Assembly: GCA_001874305.1 (NCBI GenBank)
Contig: MPCU01000008.1
Location: 62,001 to 126,000, forward strand
Source of the DNA: Bacteriovorax sp. MedPE-SWde
GTDB lineage: Bacteria > Bdellovibrionota > Bacteriovoracia > Bacteriovoracales > Bacteriovoracaceae
Length of the DNA stretch: 64,000 nucleotides
Reading direction: 5' to 3'
Under the pieces are notes generated by a model. That model was given only the letters and a program-made list of their open reading frames with translations. It was not told the origin of the DNA and did no database searches. The position numbers and the translations under genes were made by a program. Of this stretch, positions 61,747 to 64,000 are shown in pieces. The first letter of the stretch is position 1. The number at the start of each line of letters is the position of its first letter.

Positions 61747-64000
61747 ATAAATGCCTTAGATTCTTCAAGAGCACCTTTAAGTGTTGTTCTTAAAAGGCGA
61801 TAAGGCTCCATATGTTTAATCAGTTTAGACATTGTCGAGTTCTTCCACTTCTTAATTCTTGAATCAACAATAACTACAGCGCCAAAGTCATTTTCAGTCC
61901 TAAGAAGACGACCTAGCTTCTGATGAAGACTACGGCAGCGGTGTGCGAGATAGTAGTCTTCAAATTCATTTCCAATATTCGTCTCATAGAAATCACGACG
62001 AATTCTTACAACTTGATCCATTGAAAGATCTGGAATTTTATCTATAAAAACAAAGTTTAAAGAGTTTCCAGGAACATCAATCCCCTCTCCAAACGACTCC
62101 ATTCCAACAAGAATTCCGTTTCCGGCCTCTTTAAACTCTTCTACAACATTTGATCCCATACCCTGAACATAGACAGGTAACTTACCTTCAAACCTTTCCA
62201 AGAGGTATTCTACCGCTTTTTCAAATCTAGCTTTAGCAGAAAAGAGAATGAGAGTTCTTCCGTTTATCTCTTCTATAAATGGAGAGAGGTTTTCAAAGAT
62301 ATCAGGGATAAATCTTTGTTCATACAGTGAAGGAGTATCATCACAGAGAAAGACCTTAGTCTTATTTCCGTAATCATAAACAGATGGAAGATACATTCCC
62401 GCCTTAAATCTTCTCTCAGGTTCAGAGTATAGGTAACCTGTCGCCCACTCCATCCCCTTAGTTCCGGTGTCGCCTTTTGCATTTGCTAATGTCGCAGAAG
62501 TATAGACTACAGAAGCGGCACCTTGAAGAAGTTGATCATGAAGAATTCGACCTGTGTTTACTGGGGAAGCGCAAAAAGAGAATCCCTGATCCTGGTGAAA
62601 CTTCATTGAAAGACTATATGGAACTGATGGTTTTTCTACTTTTAGTAGATAAGTTAGAGCAGTAAGGAGATCTTCTAAACCTCCTGTAAAGGCCTCAAAC
62701 CTTGTCCAAGCTGTTACCTCGCCTTCTCCTGTCATATCTGTCGCTTGCCAGCGAATAGTATGAGGATAGACTTGGTCATATACATTTTTTAAAACGTAGT
62801 AAACACTTTCAAGATGATGGAAGACACCTAAACGAATTGGTTCGTTCTCACTTGAAGTTATCATTGGAAGTTCATTCCAATAAAGATCCGTGTAGCGAGG
62901 CATCTTCTTAAAAATTAATTCAAGCTTATCTGGAAGCGCATAAATATGATCATTTAACGTAGTTGCTGTTTCAATTGATAATAGTCTTAGGTTTGCAATA
63001 GTCTCTTCAGCATCACCATCAGCATCTTTATTAGAAAGAAGATAGAATAGAGAACCAAGACCTTGAAGGTTCTGCAATTGCTTTTGCATAGATTCGAGAT
63101 CCGTCCCCGTCACTTCATGACTGAAGGCACGAGTTGATTCACCTTCAATTTTATGGGCCTCATCAACAACAACATACGGAGGACGAGGAAAAGATTTTGG
63201 CCAGCTAAACATTAGAGCATGGTTACCAATAATGATATGGGCATCTTTGGCCTCTTTTAACCCTCGAGTATATGTACATTCGTCTTTAAAAGGACATTGA
63301 GAACCTGAGCAAGCTCTAAAGTCAACGGCAAGCTCCTTGTCCTTATCTTTAAAGTCATCAACTTTCATCTTAAACAAATAAGGAAGATCTACTCTCGAAA
63401 TCATCTCTTCCAGAGGGCTTCTCCCATTATGAAAGAATACTGACTCAAAATACATATCGGAGAATTTATCTTTTAACTCTCCCGATGTTGCAAAGAGAGC
63501 GTCTTCGCTTTGAATTTGAGTAAAGAGAAGCTCACAAAGATGGTTACTTGAGCCAATTAATTGCTTAACTCTTAAGTCCTTTGGATCAATTCCAAGAAGT
63601 TTATGTAGACCAGGAACGTCTTTTTTCATGGCCTGGGCCTGAAGAGTCTTTGTTCCTGTAGCAACGAGAACTTGTTTTTGCTCGGTAAGCGCAAATAAGG
63701 CAGAAGGAATGAGATAACCTAGCGTCTTACCTGTCCCAGTTGGAGCTTGTACCATTGAATGTACATGGTTTTTAAAAGACTGCCCTACTCTTAGAGCAAG
63801 TGCTTCTTGAGATTCTCTATAAGAGTAACCTGGAAATAATGTTTGAACTTTATCCTCATCTCTAAAGATAGTTTTAACATTATCTCCATTAAAATTAAGG
63901 TCGAAGTTCTTATTATATGATTCTAAATTTTTTGATGTTTTAGGATAGAGCCAGTCTCTGGCCTTTTCAATGTTTTCAGTTGGATCAAAATCAATTGCTT
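61734..64000 (-). CDS. DinG/XPD-type ATP-dependent helicase (5' end outside the window)
   Basis: The frame stays open to the right edge, so at least 755 residues are visible and the N-terminus is missing. A start at 63755 would remove the upstream helicase segment FPGYSYRESQEALALRVGQSF (Q-motif-like) that precedes Walker A QAPTGTGKT. The Fe-S ligands C (SNHLCELLF) and CSGSQCPFKDEC follow, then VVVDEAHKIE, SAKARF, GMESFGEGIDVPG and VVRIRRDF-type late motifs. It is a superfamily 2 helicase acting on DNA, probably in repair. It is unrelated to RadD at 35332 apart from the SF2 fold. Confidence 0.88.
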   Translation of the reverse strand, partial: AIDFDPTENIEKARDWLYPKTSKNLESYNKNFDLNFNGDNVKTIFRDEDKVQTLFPGYSYRESQEALALRVGQSFKNHVHSMVQAPTGTGKTLGYLIPSALFALTEQKQVLVATGTKTLQAQAMKKDVPGLHKLLGIDPKDLRVKQLIGSSNHLCELLFTQIQSEDALFATSGELKDKFSDMYFESVFFHNGRSPLEEMISRVDLPYLFKMKVDDFKDKDKELAVDFRACSGSQCPFKDECTYTRGLKEAKDAHIIIGNHALMFSWPKSFPRPPYVVVDEAHKIEGESTRAFSHEVTGTDLESMQKQLQNLQGLGSLFYLLSNKDADGDAEETIANLRLLSIETATTLNDHIYALPDKLELIFKKMPRYTDLYWNELPMITSSENEPIRLGVFHHLESVYYVLKNVYDQVYPHTIRWQATDMTGEGEVTAWTRFEAFTGGLEDLLTALTYLLKVEKPSVPYSLSMKFHQDQGFSFCASPVNTGRILHDQLLQGAASVVYTSATLANAKGDTGTKGMEWATGYLYSEPERRFKAGMYLPSVYDYGNKTKVFLCDDTPSLYEQRFIPDIFENLSPFIEEINGRTLILFSAKARFEKAVEYLLERFEGKLPVYVQGMGSNVVEEFKEAGNGILVGMESFGEGIDVPGNSLNFVFIDKIPDLSMDQVVRIRRDFYETNIGNEFEDYYLAHRCRSLHQKLGRLLRTENDFGAVVIVDSRIKKWKNSTMSKLIKHMEPYRLLRTTLKGALEESKAFIDSQ

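Overview
The window is a low-GC chromosomal segment of a Gram-negative bacterium. An LPS heptose epimerase, TatC, lipoproteins, a chaperone-usher pilus and a sodium-pumping NADH:quinone reductase all point to a two-membrane, probably marine, cell. The many small secreted proteins of unknown function, a TIGR02147-family regulator beside a 'GNGG' secreted protein, a lone FliG C-terminal domain and AGA-rich AT-biased codon use suggest a predatory Bdellovibrionota member of the Halobacteriovorax/Bacteriovorax type. This assignment is inference; no rRNA gene is present. I see no insertion sequence, prophage or CRISPR array, and genes are tightly packed in short operons.

Layout. 1-8 kb: secreted proteins; a DUF4149/hldD/FliG-C operon; an Hpt protein with a pseudo-receiver HD protein; tatC; a BFD-type [2Fe-2S] protein with map. 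8-12.6 kb (+): a YiiX-like cysteine hydrolase, a 2-hydroxyacid dehydrogenase, an arginase-family enzyme and aat. 12.6-14.9 kb (-): a compact operon of NuoB-like, NuoCD-like and ferredoxin-like proteins with no membrane or NADH-input subunits, the most unusual system here. 14.9-19.4 kb: lipoprotein, tRNA-Leu(UAA), a GYF-coiled coil-PilZ protein and a methyltransferase. 19.4-24.8 kb: sucA-sucB-lpd. 25-26.7 kb: MazG-like, ApbE, NqrM. 27.4-35.1 kb: one 2593-residue secreted repeat protein. 35-38.5 kb: radD, a secreted protein and a solute-binding protein. 38.6-44.5 kb: nqrABCDEF. 44.6-45.6 kb: two small secreted proteins, one with five 33-residue repeats. 45.6-50.5 kb: an archaic (Csu-like) chaperone-usher pilus operon behind a near-consensus sigma-54 promoter. 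50.8-53.6 kb: S41 peptidase and RlmM-like methyltransferase. 53.7-57.5 kb: TIGR02147 operon and several secreted proteins, one resembling heme-thiolate peroxidases. 57.5-61 kb: a five-gene operon (K+ channel, small membrane protein, MATE exporter, methyltransferase, YchJ). 61-64 kb: unknown protein and a DinG-type helicase running off the right edge.

How it fits together. The 2-oxoglutarate dehydrogenase complex yields NADH; Na+-NQR uses NADH to pump Na+; ApbE attaches FMN to NqrB and NqrC, and NqrM supports assembly of the enzyme's iron centre. The MATE exporter could use the resulting ion gradient. Tat export, LPS synthesis, the pilus and the many secreted proteins form the envelope side. 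PilZ, HD and FliG-C proteins hint at second-messenger and motility control.
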